Assembly: GCF_014306105.1 (NCBI RefSeq)
Contig: NZ_JACRVF010000002.1
Location: 518,368 to 582,367 of the forward strand
From: Pontibacter cellulosilyticus
GTDB taxonomy: Bacteria; Bacteroidota; Bacteroidia; Cytophagales; Hymenobacteraceae
Reading direction: 5' to 3'
Length of the DNA: 64,000 nucleotides
This document shows, one piece after another, positions 52,230-61,511 of this stretch. The stretch's first letter is position 1, and every line of letters starts with the position of its first letter. The position numbers were made by a program, and so were the translations under genes. The notes under the pieces are model-generated. The model made no database searches. It worked only from the letters and a program-made list of their open reading frames with translations, and had not been told where the DNA came from.

Positions 52230-54959
52230 ATGCCGAAACGCATCGTATTCTACTTCATTGGTTTTGTTGTGCTGGCATCGCTGGCCTACTACGGCTTTAA
52301 CCGCTGGAAAGACTCCCGCGAGAAAGTTGATCTGTGGGCGATGGTGCCGGAAAACGCTGCCTTTGTAGTGGAAACAAACAACCACTTGGCTTTGGTGGAG
52401 CACCTGCGGGAAACCAATCTATTAGAGAGCTTTTCTGCCCTTGCCGCCTACCAGCGCTTTGAGGAGAACATGGCTTACCTGGATAGTGTGTCGCCGGGGA
52501 CGCAGCGCCGCGAACGCTTCTTAGATAAGAAAAATATACTTACCTCTATCCACGTGGTGGGCAAAACCGATGTGGAGTTTGTGCACTACATTCCGGTAAA
52601 CTCAGTTGGGGAGCACCGTTTTCTGCGCACGCTTACCGAAAACATCAGCAAAAGCGAATTTTTTGAGCAGGATAGCCGGCAATATCAGGGCACTTTGCTA
52701 AATGATATAACAAACACACGCCTCGGCACCAGCTTCACCTACTTTACCTACCACAACAACATTATACTTAGCCGCTCGCCGGTGCTGGTAGAGGAGATCG
52801 TGCGCCGCATAACCCGGGGTAACCCTACCTCTGTTGCAGCAAAATTTAAAAGCACCAATTACCTGAACCAGCCCGAAGTATACGCCAACGTCTTTATAAA
52901 CTACCGTGAGCTGCCCAATGTGCTGGGGCTTTTCCTGAAAGAAGACCTGATGCCGCAGGTGCGCTACCTCAGCAGCTTGAGCGAGTCTGCTATGCTGGAG
53001 CTGAAACTGGAGCAGGATAAGATCTTTCTGAATGGTTTTTCGGAGCCGGAGACGTTAAAGAACTCCTTCCACAGCAACATTGCACCGGTAAAGCCGCAGC
53101 CAATGGGTGTGAAGAACTACCTGCCTAACCGCACGGCTGTTCTTCTGCATTTCGGCCTGGATAAAGTGGTTAAACTAAAGAGGCAGCCTGCCCAGAAAGA
53201 AGCGGCGGGCTCGGCTTACGGGGCAACCATAGATAGCTTAGCGCAGGTTTTTAACAATGAAGTGGCGCTGGCTTACATGGAGTCGAACACGATAAATGCC
53301 AGCCCCGAAAAAGTAGTTTTTGCCCATGTTGGCAATGCAGCCCGTGCACAAAGCCTCATAAAGCAGCTGAATCAGAAGGTTCTTTCGCCCCGGAAAAAGA
53401 AACCGTACACCGAGAAGTATGGCGGCTATACTATAGAGATGATAGAAGTGCCGGAGCTGCCTGCAAAGCTGTTCGGCAGTTTGTTTACAGGCTTTGAGCA
53501 GAGCTATGTGGTAGAGGTCGACGATTATATCATTTTCTCTGATGAAGTTGCCGCGCTGCGCGATATGCTGGATGATATCTCGGCCGAGAATGTCTGGGGT
53601 AAGTCTGTAGCGCAAAAGGGCTTTATAGAAGAAACGCTGCAGGAGGCAAACTTCAGCCTGTACCTGAACACGGTAAACGCCTGGTATGTGCTTAGCCGCT
53701 ACATGACTGACAACAGCCGCGAGGACCTGCTGCAGAACGCGACACTGATCAAACGTTTTAACCAGGTCAGTTTTCAGTTTGCCAATACCGGTAAGCAGTA
53801 CTATACTAGTTTTGTTTTCAGGAAGCAGGATCGGAGCGCTACCTCTGGCGAGGACCTGTTTGTAACAGAACTAACCGAAAAATTTGACACCCGCATCAGC
53901 TCCAAGCCATTTCCTATTCAGAATGCAGTGGATCGTAGCCGTGAAATTGTAGTTCAGGATTCTGCTGACGTACTCATTAATATAACGGCTACCGGTAAGA
54001 GAGGCTGGGCAGATACAGTGGGTACTTCTATAAGAGGAGGTATAAAGCAAATAGAGTTTGGCCCTGAGAACAAGCTTCGTTACCTGTTTGCCACAGGCAG
54101 CAGAATACACGCCATAAACAACCAGGGACAGAGCCTCGAGAATTTTCCGTTTAACATAGGAGACACGCTTAACATACAGCACCTGGCCGTTTTTGATTAC
54201 GAGAAGAACCAGGACTACCGCCTGCTGATCGATGATAACCTGGGCAACCTGTACATGTACGATATTCGGGGCAATGCCATAGAAGGCTGGCAGCCGCGCC
54301 GCATGGATTACCGCCTGGCAACAGAGCCGCAGCACCTGCGCGTAGGAGGCCGCGATGTGATCCTGGTGCTGCTGGAGAACGGCTATGTATATGCATTAAA
54401 CAAGCGAGGCGAAACTTACCCGGGATTCCCGATCAACCTAAAATCTCCCTTAACATCGGGTGCTTTTATAAATGCCGGCGCCGATCTACGCAAAACCGAA
54501 GTTACCGTGGTTACTAAGTATGGCAGCGTTGCTACTTTTAACCTGCAGGGCAAACTCCTAAACCGAGAGCAGCTGGAAAGGCCAAGCAAAGGCGCGTTCT
54601 TCAATCTGTTGCCAGAGGAAAACAATGGGAAGTCTTACATTATAGTGCGGCAGGAGCAGGGCAGGGTAGCCATATTTGATCAGGACCTGAACCTGCAGTT
54701 TGAGAAGCGCTATGTTACCTCAGCACCTAAAATCGTGCAGTACTTCCATTTCGGCGGCGACAACAAAGTATACGCCGTAACAGAAACCGGCCCACAGAAA
54801 ACCTACCTCTATACTTCTAAGGGCAAGCTTGTAGGTAACACCACCCTCGAAAACAGCAAGCCAGTGGTTATATACCGCAACGAGGCCACCAACGATTATA
54901 CTTTATACAAGGTGTTTCGGAAAGAGCTGCAGAAGATCAGCTTTAGGTTGGTGAATTAG
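52230..54959 (+). CDS. Membrane-anchored DUF3352-like protein with C-terminal propeller-like region
   Basis: 909 residues. A single N-terminal membrane anchor (about 5-22, IVFYFIGFVVLASLAYYGF) precedes a large extracytoplasmic body. Residues about 35-560 (LWAMVPENAAFVVETNNHLA, VALAYMESNTINASPEKVVF) resemble DUF3352 proteins of Bacteroidota. From about 580 come repeated blades of a beta-propeller (RYLFATGSRIHAINNQGQSL, DDNLGNLYMYDIRGNAIEG, VLLENGYVYALNKRGETYPG), PQQ/Kelch-like in rhythm. No catalytic motif is seen. The function is unknown, and a scaffold or sensing role in the periplasm is a guess. Confidence 0.75.
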   Translation: MPKRIVFYFIGFVVLASLAYYGFNRWKDSREKVDLWAMVPENAAFVVETNNHLALVEHLRETNLLESFSALAAYQRFEENMAYLDSVSPGTQRRERFLDKKNILTSIHVVGKTDVEFVHYIPVNSVGEHRFLRTLTENISKSEFFEQDSRQYQGTLLNDITNTRLGTSFTYFTYHNNIILSRSPVLVEEIVRRITRGNPTSVAAKFKSTNYLNQPEVYANVFINYRELPNVLGLFLKEDLMPQVRYLSSLSESAMLELKLEQDKIFLNGFSEPETLKNSFHSNIAPVKPQPMGVKNYLPNRTAVLLHFGLDKVVKLKRQPAQKEAAGSAYGATIDSLAQVFNNEVALAYMESNTINASPEKVVFAHVGNAARAQSLIKQLNQKVLSPRKKKPYTEKYGGYTIEMIEVPELPAKLFGSLFTGFEQSYVVEVDDYIIFSDEVAALRDMLDDISAENVWGKSVAQKGFIEETLQEANFSLYLNTVNAWYVLSRYMTDNSREDLLQNATLIKRFNQVSFQFANTGKQYYTSFVFRKQDRSATSGEDLFVTELTEKFDTRISSKPFPIQNAVDRSREIVVQDSADVLINITATGKRGWADTVGTSIRGGIKQIEFGPENKLRYLFATGSRIHAINNQGQSLENFPFNIGDTLNIQHLAVFDYEKNQDYRLLIDDNLGNLYMYDIRGNAIEGWQPRRMDYRLATEPQHLRVGGRDVILVLLENGYVYALNKRGETYPGFPINLKSPLTSGAFINAGADLRKTEVTVVTKYGSVATFNLQGKLLNREQLERPSKGAFFNLLPEENNGKSYIIVRQEQGRVAIFDQDLNLQFEKRYVTSAPKIVQYFHFGGDNKVYAVTETGPQKTYLYTSKGKLVGNTTLENSKPVVIYRNEATNDYTLYKVFRKELQKISFRLVN

Positions 54960-55113
54960 ACGTTGTACTTTTCGATTTAGCTGTAGTACAAGTTTCTCCT
55001 TATTACTATCTTTATTTCTCATAATTACTGTCTTAAAGGCATCAAACACCTTTGTATATAGTGTCAGTAACCGTATGTTTACGCATAGCCGCTAGTTAGG
55101 CAATATTAATGTA

Positions 55114-55494
55114 ATGAAAGAAGACGAAGTTTTTAAGTATGTATCCGACCACCAACTTGATTCCATTATGAACAATACAAAATGGAAAGAGTTAGTGAAA
55201 GAAATTAACGCAGACCAGAATTATAGTCCTTCTGTCAACATTAAATACATCTTCGACAGAGAAAATAATGGAAAGTTTTCACCTGTATCTTGGGAAGAAG
55301 TTGAAAGAGATGGATATAAGCTGATAGAGTGGATTGAGATCAATCCTATCAAAGAAGAGCGGATAGGAGCATTAGTACCTCCAAAAGTTACCGACCATAC
55401 AGATTTTGTGAAGAGCGCAATAGAAAAACATGGAATTCCATATGAAGTAAATGGCAAGGTATTTAAAATTTGGGGGTATAGAAGAACAAAATAA
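55114..55494 (+). CDS. Hypothetical protein, DUF6678-like
   Basis: 126 residues, soluble, no signal. The layout recalls DUF6678: MNNTKWKELVKEINAD, then NIKYIFDRENNG, IEWIEINPIKEERIGALVPP and a C-terminal IPYEVNGKVFKIWGYRR. This assignment is from memory and uncertain. The gene starts 12 bases after a GTTAGGC heptamer and ends 4 bases before an attC-like palindrome, the layout expected of an integron cassette gene. It has no AAGTATA motif. Confidence 0.65.
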   Translation: MKEDEVFKYVSDHQLDSIMNNTKWKELVKEINADQNYSPSVNIKYIFDRENNGKFSPVSWEEVERDGYKLIEWIEINPIKEERIGALVPPKVTDHTDFVKSAIEKHGIPYEVNGKVFKIWGYRRTK

Positions 55495-55571
55495 CAATGC
55501 CTAACCACACCTAAACGTCATGCTTCGGCCAATGGCCTCACCCGTAGTTTAGCCAAGTACCGTTACTTTTT

Positions 55572-55766
55572 ATGAATTTAAGTCACCTTATCGCCTTGCT
55601 CTGTCTCCCTATTGGAATCTTCTTTATGCTAAAGAATAAATTCTGGAAGTATGACTCTAGTGATATGTTGTCTGCAGCCTCACTTAAACTCTTCTTGGGT
55701 GGCCTTCTTTTCTTACTAGTAGGGATTTATGGAGTTGTTGATGGGGTAATAAAGCTGGTTGAGTAA
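55572..55766 (+). CDS. Small membrane protein, hypothetical
   Basis: 64 residues with two hydrophobic segments (about 5-22 and 38-60), the second containing LKLFLGGLLFLLVGIYGVVD. No family was recognised. It begins 18 bases after the attC-like palindrome and fills the second candidate cassette. The real coding status is plausible but unproven. Confidence 0.55.
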   Translation: MNLSHLIALLCLPIGIFFMLKNKFWKYDSSDMLSAASLKLFLGGLLFLLVGIYGVVDGVIKLVE

Positions 55767-56005
55767 GGTAATATGTGTTTTAGTATAAGACAAAGATCAA
55801 AATCAGCCTTTAGGCTGCGGCTACGCCTTTTCAAATCACGCAAGAACACGTTAGGCCACATGTAAAACTTAAACGAAACCAATCTTGCTATACTTTCAAA
55901 TCATTTAGGCTCTTTCAAGCCCTTTAACCGGTCTGTACCCTTGATGTGGTTGCACAGCCGCAGAGCTAAATCCGTCAGAAGTAATACAGTATTTAATATA
56001 TTACT

Positions 56006-56464
56006 ATGAAGACAAGCCGGAAGAAAATAGTTAAGCGTCGGGGTTATAGTCTGCCATACTTACTTCTGTTCGGAAAGAAGCTACATGTAAGTACAATTGG
56101 GCTGCTAGCGTTGGTGGCACTGTTTATATATCGCGTAGCTGATACTACTTTATTAAAAATGGATATAGCCGAAAACGGTAAAATAGTAAAAGGCTACATT
56201 TACGATTCGAGGCGCCTAGGGGGTAAAGGGACAGTGTACCACCACTACACCTTTAAAGTGGGCAGCAGCTTCTACGAAAGTAAAGCCGTTGATGGAGATT
56301 TTTCAGAGAAAGACTCTATGTACATTGTTTTTGACGGCCAAAGCCCCGATAGGAATTGGGCTCTAAAACATCTGGAAAAAGATCATCCTGCCCTGTTAAA
56401 GCATAACCTCAATTATATACACCTAAGCAAGAGCAAGTTTCTTAAAGTATCTGAGGCACACTAA
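56006..56464 (+). CDS. Hypothetical protein with one N-terminal membrane segment
   Basis: 152 residues. The N terminus is strongly basic (KTSRKKIVKRRGY) and leads into a membrane segment at about 28-46 (STIGLLALVALFIYRVA). The rest is a small strand-rich domain (GKIVKGYIYDSRRLGGKGTV, YHHYTFKVGSSFYESKAV, DSMYIVFDGQSPDRNWAL). The Vx-G-x-I-x-D...Y-x-F-x-V-x-G pattern resembles DUF3592-type domains, with low confidence. No operon partner. Confidence 0.65.
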   Translation: MKTSRKKIVKRRGYSLPYLLLFGKKLHVSTIGLLALVALFIYRVADTTLLKMDIAENGKIVKGYIYDSRRLGGKGTVYHHYTFKVGSSFYESKAVDGDFSEKDSMYIVFDGQSPDRNWALKHLEKDHPALLKHNLNYIHLSKSKFLKVSEAH

Positions 56465-56571
56465 AGTTTGCGTTGCTTTATGTCCGGAACAGATTCAGCC
56501 ATTACCTTCCATCTGCTTACTAAAAATAACTTAAACATTATTATATTGTGTAGCACATTATCCATCTGCTC

Positions 56572-57450
56572 ATGAAGAAGCTATTCCTGTATTTAGAAGA
56601 TATACTCATGAGTAGGAAATGGGTGTTGCTCTTTGTAACGCTCAGTATTGCAGTTGTGCCTACCCTTACTAATCTGCTCTTTACATCAGACAAGCTGCGT
56701 GCGTTACTGGACAATCAGCTATACTTTGTGGGGTTAGGTGTAGTGGTGTATACCATATGGCTCACGCTGCTGTATTACCTTAAAAAGAAAGACACTATTA
56801 AATTCAGGCATCTCAGCCTGACAAGGTCCGAGATCACGAAAGGCCTTCTGCTTAGTGTAGTTATTTATATTGGTGTAAACATTGCCTTAATAGCAGGTGT
56901 GTTGCTGAAAGGGGAGAGCTTAGCGCTGGCTAAAAGCTTCTGGTCGGTTAGTGGTGTGGCTAAGGCGCTGGGTGTATTTTTCTTTAACATACTATTAGGA
57001 GCTTTTATCGAAGAACTGCTGTGCAGGGCCTATTTAATTCCACAGGGCTATCTGCTGCTCCAGAAAAAGATAAAGTATAAAGTAGTGGCATTGCTGGCTG
57101 CGGTTATCTTAACACAGTTGATATTTGCACTTGCACATCTCCCTGCCGAACTGTTCCGTTTCGAAAAGAGCCTAGCCAGTATCGTCAGTAACCAGGGGCA
57201 GCTTTTTATGAGCGGACTAATACTTTCGCTGGTTTACTTAAGAACCCGGAATGTTGTTTTTGTGGCAGTGTTTCATGCTCTTATGAACTATAAACTACCT
57301 ATTATAGATGCAACAGATGCCGACTTTAAGTTTTATTACCTGGTGGGTGCTTTTGTTGTAGCTGTTTTCTGGGATAAAATTATGAAACCAGTCGGTGCAG
57401 GCAAACAGGTAAGTACAGAGGCAGATTTTGTTCCAGGTAACCTGGCTTAA
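56572..57450 (+). CDS. CPBP family intramembrane glutamic protease
   Basis: 292 residues, about eight membrane segments. The CPBP (Abi/CAAX) motifs are EELLCR (EExxxR) in FIEELLCRAYLIPQGYLLLQ, a first His in FALAHLPAELFRF, and a second in FVAVFHALMNYKLP. These form the Glu/His active site of Rce1-like proteases. Targets are unknown; relatives process prenylated proteins or bacteriocin-related peptides. Confidence 0.85.
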   Translation: MKKLFLYLEDILMSRKWVLLFVTLSIAVVPTLTNLLFTSDKLRALLDNQLYFVGLGVVVYTIWLTLLYYLKKKDTIKFRHLSLTRSEITKGLLLSVVIYIGVNIALIAGVLLKGESLALAKSFWSVSGVAKALGVFFFNILLGAFIEELLCRAYLIPQGYLLLQKKIKYKVVALLAAVILTQLIFALAHLPAELFRFEKSLASIVSNQGQLFMSGLILSLVYLRTRNVVFVAVFHALMNYKLPIIDATDADFKFYYLVGAFVVAVFWDKIMKPVGAGKQVSTEADFVPGNLA

Positions 57451-57538
57451 ATAAGTATAGGCTAAGATGTAATCAGGTCTCCTTATTTATTCCTCCTCAA
57501 ACATATCTAACACCATCATCACTAACGACGCAAAACAT

Positions 57539-57814
57539 ATGTACTACATCCTCTTTTATGCAACTGTTGAGAACTACATAGAAAAACGTGCCCCTTACCG
57601 CACCGAGCACCTGGCGCTTGCCCAGCAGGCAAGGCAGGACGGACATCTGGTAATGGCAGGCGCACTTGCTGAACCCGCCGATGGAGCGGTGTTGGTGTTT
57701 AAGGGAGATTCCGCTGGGGTGGCAGAAGATTTTGCCAAGAACGACCCTTATGTAAAGAATGGGCTGATCTCGGAATGGAAAGTAAGGCCATGGACAGTTG
57801 TGATTGGAGGATAA
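57539..57814 (+). CDS. YciI-like protein
   Basis: 91 residues, the size of single-domain YCII proteins. YYILFYATVENYIEKRAPYR and HLALAQQARQDGHLVMAGAL (with the conserved His and GAL) and FAKNDPYVKNGLISEWKVRP (conserved Asp) place it here. The family has a ferredoxin-like fold with a His-Asp pair and may act as a hydrolase; the activity of this member is unknown. Confidence 0.88.
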   Translation: MYYILFYATVENYIEKRAPYRTEHLALAQQARQDGHLVMAGALAEPADGAVLVFKGDSAGVAEDFAKNDPYVKNGLISEWKVRPWTVVIGG

Positions 57815-57822
57815 GCTTACGA

Positions 57823-58953
57823 TTAAAAGCTCCTGAACCACCCTTTTTTGTAAAAGAAGTATAGCTGGAAAAGTATAAGTATACCCATTAGCCCGAGCAA
57901 TATAGGGTAAGAGTATGGCTCATACAACTCTGGCATGCTGTACCTGAATACTCTGCCAGTTTCAGGGTCTTCGTGGGCGAAGTTCATGCCGTAGAGGCCC
58001 ACGATAAAGCTAAGTGGAATAAAGATACTGGAGATGATGGTAAGTACTTTCATGATCTCGTTCATACGGTTGCTCACCGTAGACATGTAAAGCTCCACCA
58101 AGCTAGACGACATTTCCCGGTGGTTCTCTACCAGGTCTATCAACTGCACGGCGTGGTCGTACGCGTCGCGGAAGTATACTTTAAGCGAGTCGGGTATGGT
58201 GGCATCATCCATGCGCAGCAGCTCATTCATCAGGTCACGCTCCGGCCAGGTTATGCGGCGCAGTTTTACCAGTTCGCTTTTCAGGTCCAGTACCTCTGTT
58301 AAAGTTGATTTTGAAGGCTGGCGCAGTACCTTTTGTTCCAGTTCCTCCATGTAATGCCCGATCTCCGCCATTACCGGGAAATAGTAATCCAGCACCACAT
58401 CCAGTACAGCGTAGGCCATGTACATGGTAGGGCGGGTACGGATAACACCTTTGCCAATCCTGATGCGTTCGCGCAGTGGGTCCAGGCAATCGCCGTAGTC
58501 GCTTTGCAGTGTAAGAATATAGTTGGCGCCGGTAAAAATAGACAACTGCACATCTACCAACGATTTAAACTCCGGAGACCAGCGCAGCATGCGTGTGATA
58601 ATAAACAGCCGGTTCTCACCAAACTCCTCTACCTTAGGGCGCTGATAGTCGTTTATCACATCTTCCATCTGCAGCGGGTGCAGGGTAAAGTCTAGGATAA
58701 ACTGCTCTAGCATATTCTGATCACCATAACCACGAATATCAATCCAATGGCGTGCATTTGGTTTCTCTTTAAACCGCTTTATCAGTTCCTGATAGCTGTT
58801 AAGCTCTGACTCCTCAAAATGCGTTTCTGAAAAAGAGATTAGGAAAAAGCGAGGTTTATAAGCCTCTGCGGAAATAACCAAAGAACCAGGTTTGATACCT
58901 GCTTTGCGTTCGAGAATTTTGTTGCGCTTACGCTGGAATTTGATTTTGGCCAT
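57823..58953 (-). CDS. corA: CorA-type magnesium/cobalt channel
   Basis: 376 residues. A long soluble N-terminal funnel domain precedes two C-terminal membrane helices joined by the selectivity loop YGMNFAHEDPETG (GMN at 322-324). The stalk-end basic tail KKGWFRSF is typical. It is a pentameric channel for Mg2+ influx at the inner membrane. It is the last gene of a minus-strand run EamA-YigZ-sulfurtransferase-CorA, though the 43-base gap before it contains no promoter consensus. Confidence 0.95.
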   Translation of the reverse strand: MAKIKFQRKRNKILERKAGIKPGSLVISAEAYKPRFFLISFSETHFEESELNSYQELIKRFKEKPNARHWIDIRGYGDQNMLEQFILDFTLHPLQMEDVINDYQRPKVEEFGENRLFIITRMLRWSPEFKSLVDVQLSIFTGANYILTLQSDYGDCLDPLRERIRIGKGVIRTRPTMYMAYAVLDVVLDYYFPVMAEIGHYMEELEQKVLRQPSKSTLTEVLDLKSELVKLRRITWPERDLMNELLRMDDATIPDSLKVYFRDAYDHAVQLIDLVENHREMSSSLVELYMSTVSNRMNEIMKVLTIISSIFIPLSFIVGLYGMNFAHEDPETGRVFRYSMPELYEPYSYPILLGLMGILILFQLYFFYKKGWFRSF

Positions 58954-58996
58954 GCAGCAAGATACTAAGTTATGGCAGGTTTGGTAAATTTATACT

Positions 58997-59869
58997 TTAT
59001 AAACTGGTCGGAAATCCCTGCTCAGCCACAACGGGTAAATCATCAGTTGCTCCCCATTCACTCCACGACCCATCATACACGGCTATATCTTGGTAGCCTG
59101 CTAAAGTTGCTCCCAGAGCAGTGATACACGCCGTTACGCCAGAGCCACAGCTAAAAATAAGCTTCTTGTTTGTAAGCGGTAAAGTTTGGAACAGTTCTTT
59201 CAGCTCAGTTTCAGAGCGCATCTTGCCTTTTTCCAGCACTGCCTCAAAAGGAATGTTTTCAGCGTTTGGCATATGCCCTAGCCGTAGTCCAGGCCTTGGC
59301 TCCGGTGCTTTCCCGTGAAATCGTGCAGCAGGTCGTGCATCAATTACACTGTAATTTTCATCTTCAAGAGCCAGCAGCACTTGTTGCTTGTCACTAACTA
59401 AGGCGGCATTATACCTGGCCTCAAAGTGTCCTGCAGCAGTGGCATGTGCCGTAGCAAGTGGCTCACAAGTATAACCGGCTGCTATCCAGGCCGGCAACCC
59501 ACCGTCAAGCACATACACCTGCTCGTGCCCCATAGCCCTAAACATCCACCAGGCCCTAGGGCTGGAGTAGATGCCTCGGTTATCGTAAATTATAAGTATG
59601 CTGTTTTTGTTGATGCCCAGCTTTTGTGCCTCCCGGGTAAAACTTTCCGGTGAAGGCAGCATGTGCGGCAGGTTACTGTTTTTATCACTGAATGCGGCAT
59701 CGATGTCGAAGTATCGAGCTCCTGGAATTTGCAAGGGCTGTTCAACAGATACAGAGGTGGTATTCTGAGTTTGTTTCAGGCTGGCATCCAGTACCACAAC
59801 CTCAGGCTGTTGCAGGTGCTGGTGTAGCCATTCTACAGATACCAAGGGAGAAGAGGGAAGTTTTATCAT
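58997..59869 (-). CDS. Thiosulfate/3-mercaptopyruvate sulfurtransferase
   Basis: 290 residues, two rhodanese domains. The inactive N domain has VEWLHQHLQQPEVVVLDASL and YDNRGIYSSPRAWWMFRAMG. The active C domain has the persulfide Cys C241 in FSCGSGVTACITALG. CGSGVTA rather than CRKGVT suggests 3-mercaptopyruvate over thiosulfate preference. It moves sulfur to cyanide or cellular acceptors. It lies 11 bases downstream of the YigZ-like gene. Confidence 0.93.
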   Translation of the reverse strand: MIKLPSSPLVSVEWLHQHLQQPEVVVLDASLKQTQNTTSVSVEQPLQIPGARYFDIDAAFSDKNSNLPHMLPSPESFTREAQKLGINKNSILIIYDNRGIYSSPRAWWMFRAMGHEQVYVLDGGLPAWIAAGYTCEPLATAHATAAGHFEARYNAALVSDKQQVLLALEDENYSVIDARPAARFHGKAPEPRPGLRLGHMPNAENIPFEAVLEKGKMRSETELKELFQTLPLTNKKLIFSCGSGVTACITALGATLAGYQDIAVYDGSWSEWGATDDLPVVAEQGFPTSL

Positions 59870-59880
59870 AGTTTTAGCTG

Positions 59881-60483
59881 TTACTCAAGTATGGTTACCT
59901 TTACACCCTCCGTATCCTCCAGTTTCGCTGTGATTTCATACTGCAATGCTTTCCTTACCTCCAGCGTTAGTTTGCAATCCAGTTCGAACTGCTGGTCGCG
60001 CACCGGCAGATCGTATTCCTTCACCAGGCTCATCACGTCGTTCATCTGCGGGTAAGCATAGTGGGCCTGCAGCAAAACTGTTTCGTGCTGCTCTACAACA
60101 GTAGCCTGCTCCAGGGCAGCGGCAGTGGCCGCTTTATAGGCTGTAATCAGTCCGCTTACCCCTAACTTGGTGCCGCCAAAGTAACGCACCACAATCACCA
60201 ACACATTGCTTAAATCGGCAGAGCGAATCTGGCCAAGTATAGGGTCGCCGGCAGAGTGGTTAGGCTCCCCGTCGTCGTTGGCGCGGTAGCGGCTTTTGTC
60301 GGCTCCTAAGGTATAGGCGTAGCAATGGTGGCGGGCATCGTAGTATTTCTTCTTCACCTCCGCCAGAATATCCTTCACCTCGTCTTCGGTATAAACCGGG
60401 TAAGCCAGGGCTATAAACTTGCTGCCTTTCTCCTTGTAAAGTCCTTCGGTGGGCTCGGATATGGTTCTGTAGGTGTCTTGCAT
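59881..60483 (-). CDS. YigZ/IMPACT family protein
   Basis: 200 residues. The N-terminal UPF0029 domain has KEKGSKFIALAYPVYTEDEV, HHCYAYTLGADKSRYRANDD and GEPNHSAGDPILGQI, and RYFGGTKLGVSGLITAYK, all hallmarks of the family. The C-terminal DUF1949 domain runs from about 135 (AHYAYPQMNDVMSLVKEY). In eukaryotes IMPACT regulates Gcn2; the bacterial role is unclear but may involve translation. It lies 3 bases after the EamA stop. Confidence 0.93.
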   Translation of the reverse strand: MQDTYRTISEPTEGLYKEKGSKFIALAYPVYTEDEVKDILAEVKKKYYDARHHCYAYTLGADKSRYRANDDGEPNHSAGDPILGQIRSADLSNVLVIVVRYFGGTKLGVSGLITAYKAATAAALEQATVVEQHETVLLQAHYAYPQMNDVMSLVKEYDLPVRDQQFELDCKLTLEVRKALQYEITAKLEDTEGVKVTILE

Positions 60484-60486
60484 AGG

Positions 60487-61395
60487 CTAAGGTAAGTTAG
60501 CTAAAATTTCTTGATACGAGATAAGTATAATGGCCAAAACGGCTACCGCAATGCCGATCAGGTTAAGTTTGGTAAGTTTCTCTTTAAACAAAGCCACTGC
60601 CCCGATGGCGCCCACAAGTATAATCCCGATATTGTTGATTGGGTACAGAAAAGCACCGTCGTTGCCAAAGGCAGACAGCGCCAGCAGCAGAAAAAAGATG
60701 GAGAAGTAGTTCGGAATGCCCAGCAGCACACCGGCTGCTATACTTTTAAAGTTGAGCCGCACTTTGCCCAGCAGCAGCACTACAACCAGCACAAGCAAAC
60801 CGGCAGTGGCCGAGGTGGTGAACGTGAGCATGGTAAACTGGCTGGCCTGGTGTGGCTGCAGGTAATGCTCGTTTGTATAGTTGATCAGAGAATCGGCAAT
60901 ACCGCTGTTCAGGAAGATAATAAATGGCAGCAGCAGCGTAACAGCCCTAGATGCTTTCACATCGCCATCGTTTCGGGGCCTGATGGAGGTAAGCACAATG
61001 GCCACCACAGCTGCGGCCATACCCAGGTAGTTGATGATGTTATAATCTTTTAGGCTGGTACGGAGCACAAGCAAACTGAACAGTACCGGTATCACCATCG
61101 AAATCTTGGCTGCCACTGAAGTTGCCGTTACGCCAGCTTTGTGAGTACTAAGCGCCATCAGGTAAAAAGTAAGTATAAATATGGTGCCCAGCGCCATAGC
61201 TGCGTAAGCCCAAGTGTGGTTAAAAATGCCAGGCTGCAGCACATCAGTACCTCCCGGAAAAAGCAGTCCAACGAAAATGCATACCGTATAATTTACCACA
61301 ATGGCCTGAAAGGTGTGCACGTTGTAGTGCTGGAAAAGCTTGAAAATGAAAATAAGAGAAGCGCTTACTAGAACGCTAAGTATAAGGTAAAGCAT
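60487..61395 (-). CDS. EamA-like drug/metabolite transporter
   Basis: 302 residues, ten transmembrane helices in two EamA repeats. Features include FQAIVVNYTVCIFVGLLF, AGVTATSVAAKISMVIPVLF and FLYPINNIGIILVGAIGAVA. The family exports small metabolites or takes up sugars/amines; substrate unknown. First gene of the minus-strand run. Confidence 0.9.
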   Translation of the reverse strand: MLYLILSVLVSASLIFIFKLFQHYNVHTFQAIVVNYTVCIFVGLLFPGGTDVLQPGIFNHTWAYAAMALGTIFILTFYLMALSTHKAGVTATSVAAKISMVIPVLFSLLVLRTSLKDYNIINYLGMAAAVVAIVLTSIRPRNDGDVKASRAVTLLLPFIIFLNSGIADSLINYTNEHYLQPHQASQFTMLTFTTSATAGLLVLVVVLLLGKVRLNFKSIAAGVLLGIPNYFSIFFLLLALSAFGNDGAFLYPINNIGIILVGAIGAVALFKEKLTKLNLIGIAVAVLAIILISYQEILANLP

Positions 61396-61428
61396 AGATA
61401 TCGTTAACAGGCCTGTCTGCCGCAGCTA

Positions 61429-61459
61429 CAAATTTAACTTAACTATAGCCGTAGGCAAG
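61429..61459 (-). promoter_or_regulatory. Putative promoter of the EamA-YigZ-sulfurtransferase run
   Basis: On the minus strand, CTTG (61456-61459), 19-base spacer, TAAATTTG (61429-61436): a perfect -7 with a -33 one base off TTTG. It lies 33 bases before the ATG at 61395. Confidence 0.5.
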
Positions 61460-61511
61460 CTGGTAAAAGAATTAGCGCTATATTCGTTCTGGATAAACAA
61501 TAGTTACAAAA

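Larger units (their letters stand above)
55095..55856 (+). other. Integron cassette-like stretch (two candidate cassettes)
   Basis: GTTAGGC occurs at 55095-55101 and 55850-55856, and an attC-like palindrome at 55499-55553 separates two short genes. It starts GCCTAAC and ends GTTTAGC, with inner arms CTAAAC/GTTTAG and a core GGCC-AAT-GGCC. The implied cassettes are about 450 and 300 bp, each with one small gene starting soon after the boundary. No integrase is in the window, and the second site lacks a clear left core (GCCTAAC), so this is only a candidate CALIN-type cluster. Confidence 0.4.

Noticed and set aside
55764..55856. A second full attC site after the 64-residue gene
   Set aside because: The right-hand GTTAGGC is present, but no matching GCCTAAC left core or consistent arms were found, so only the first site is described as attC-like.
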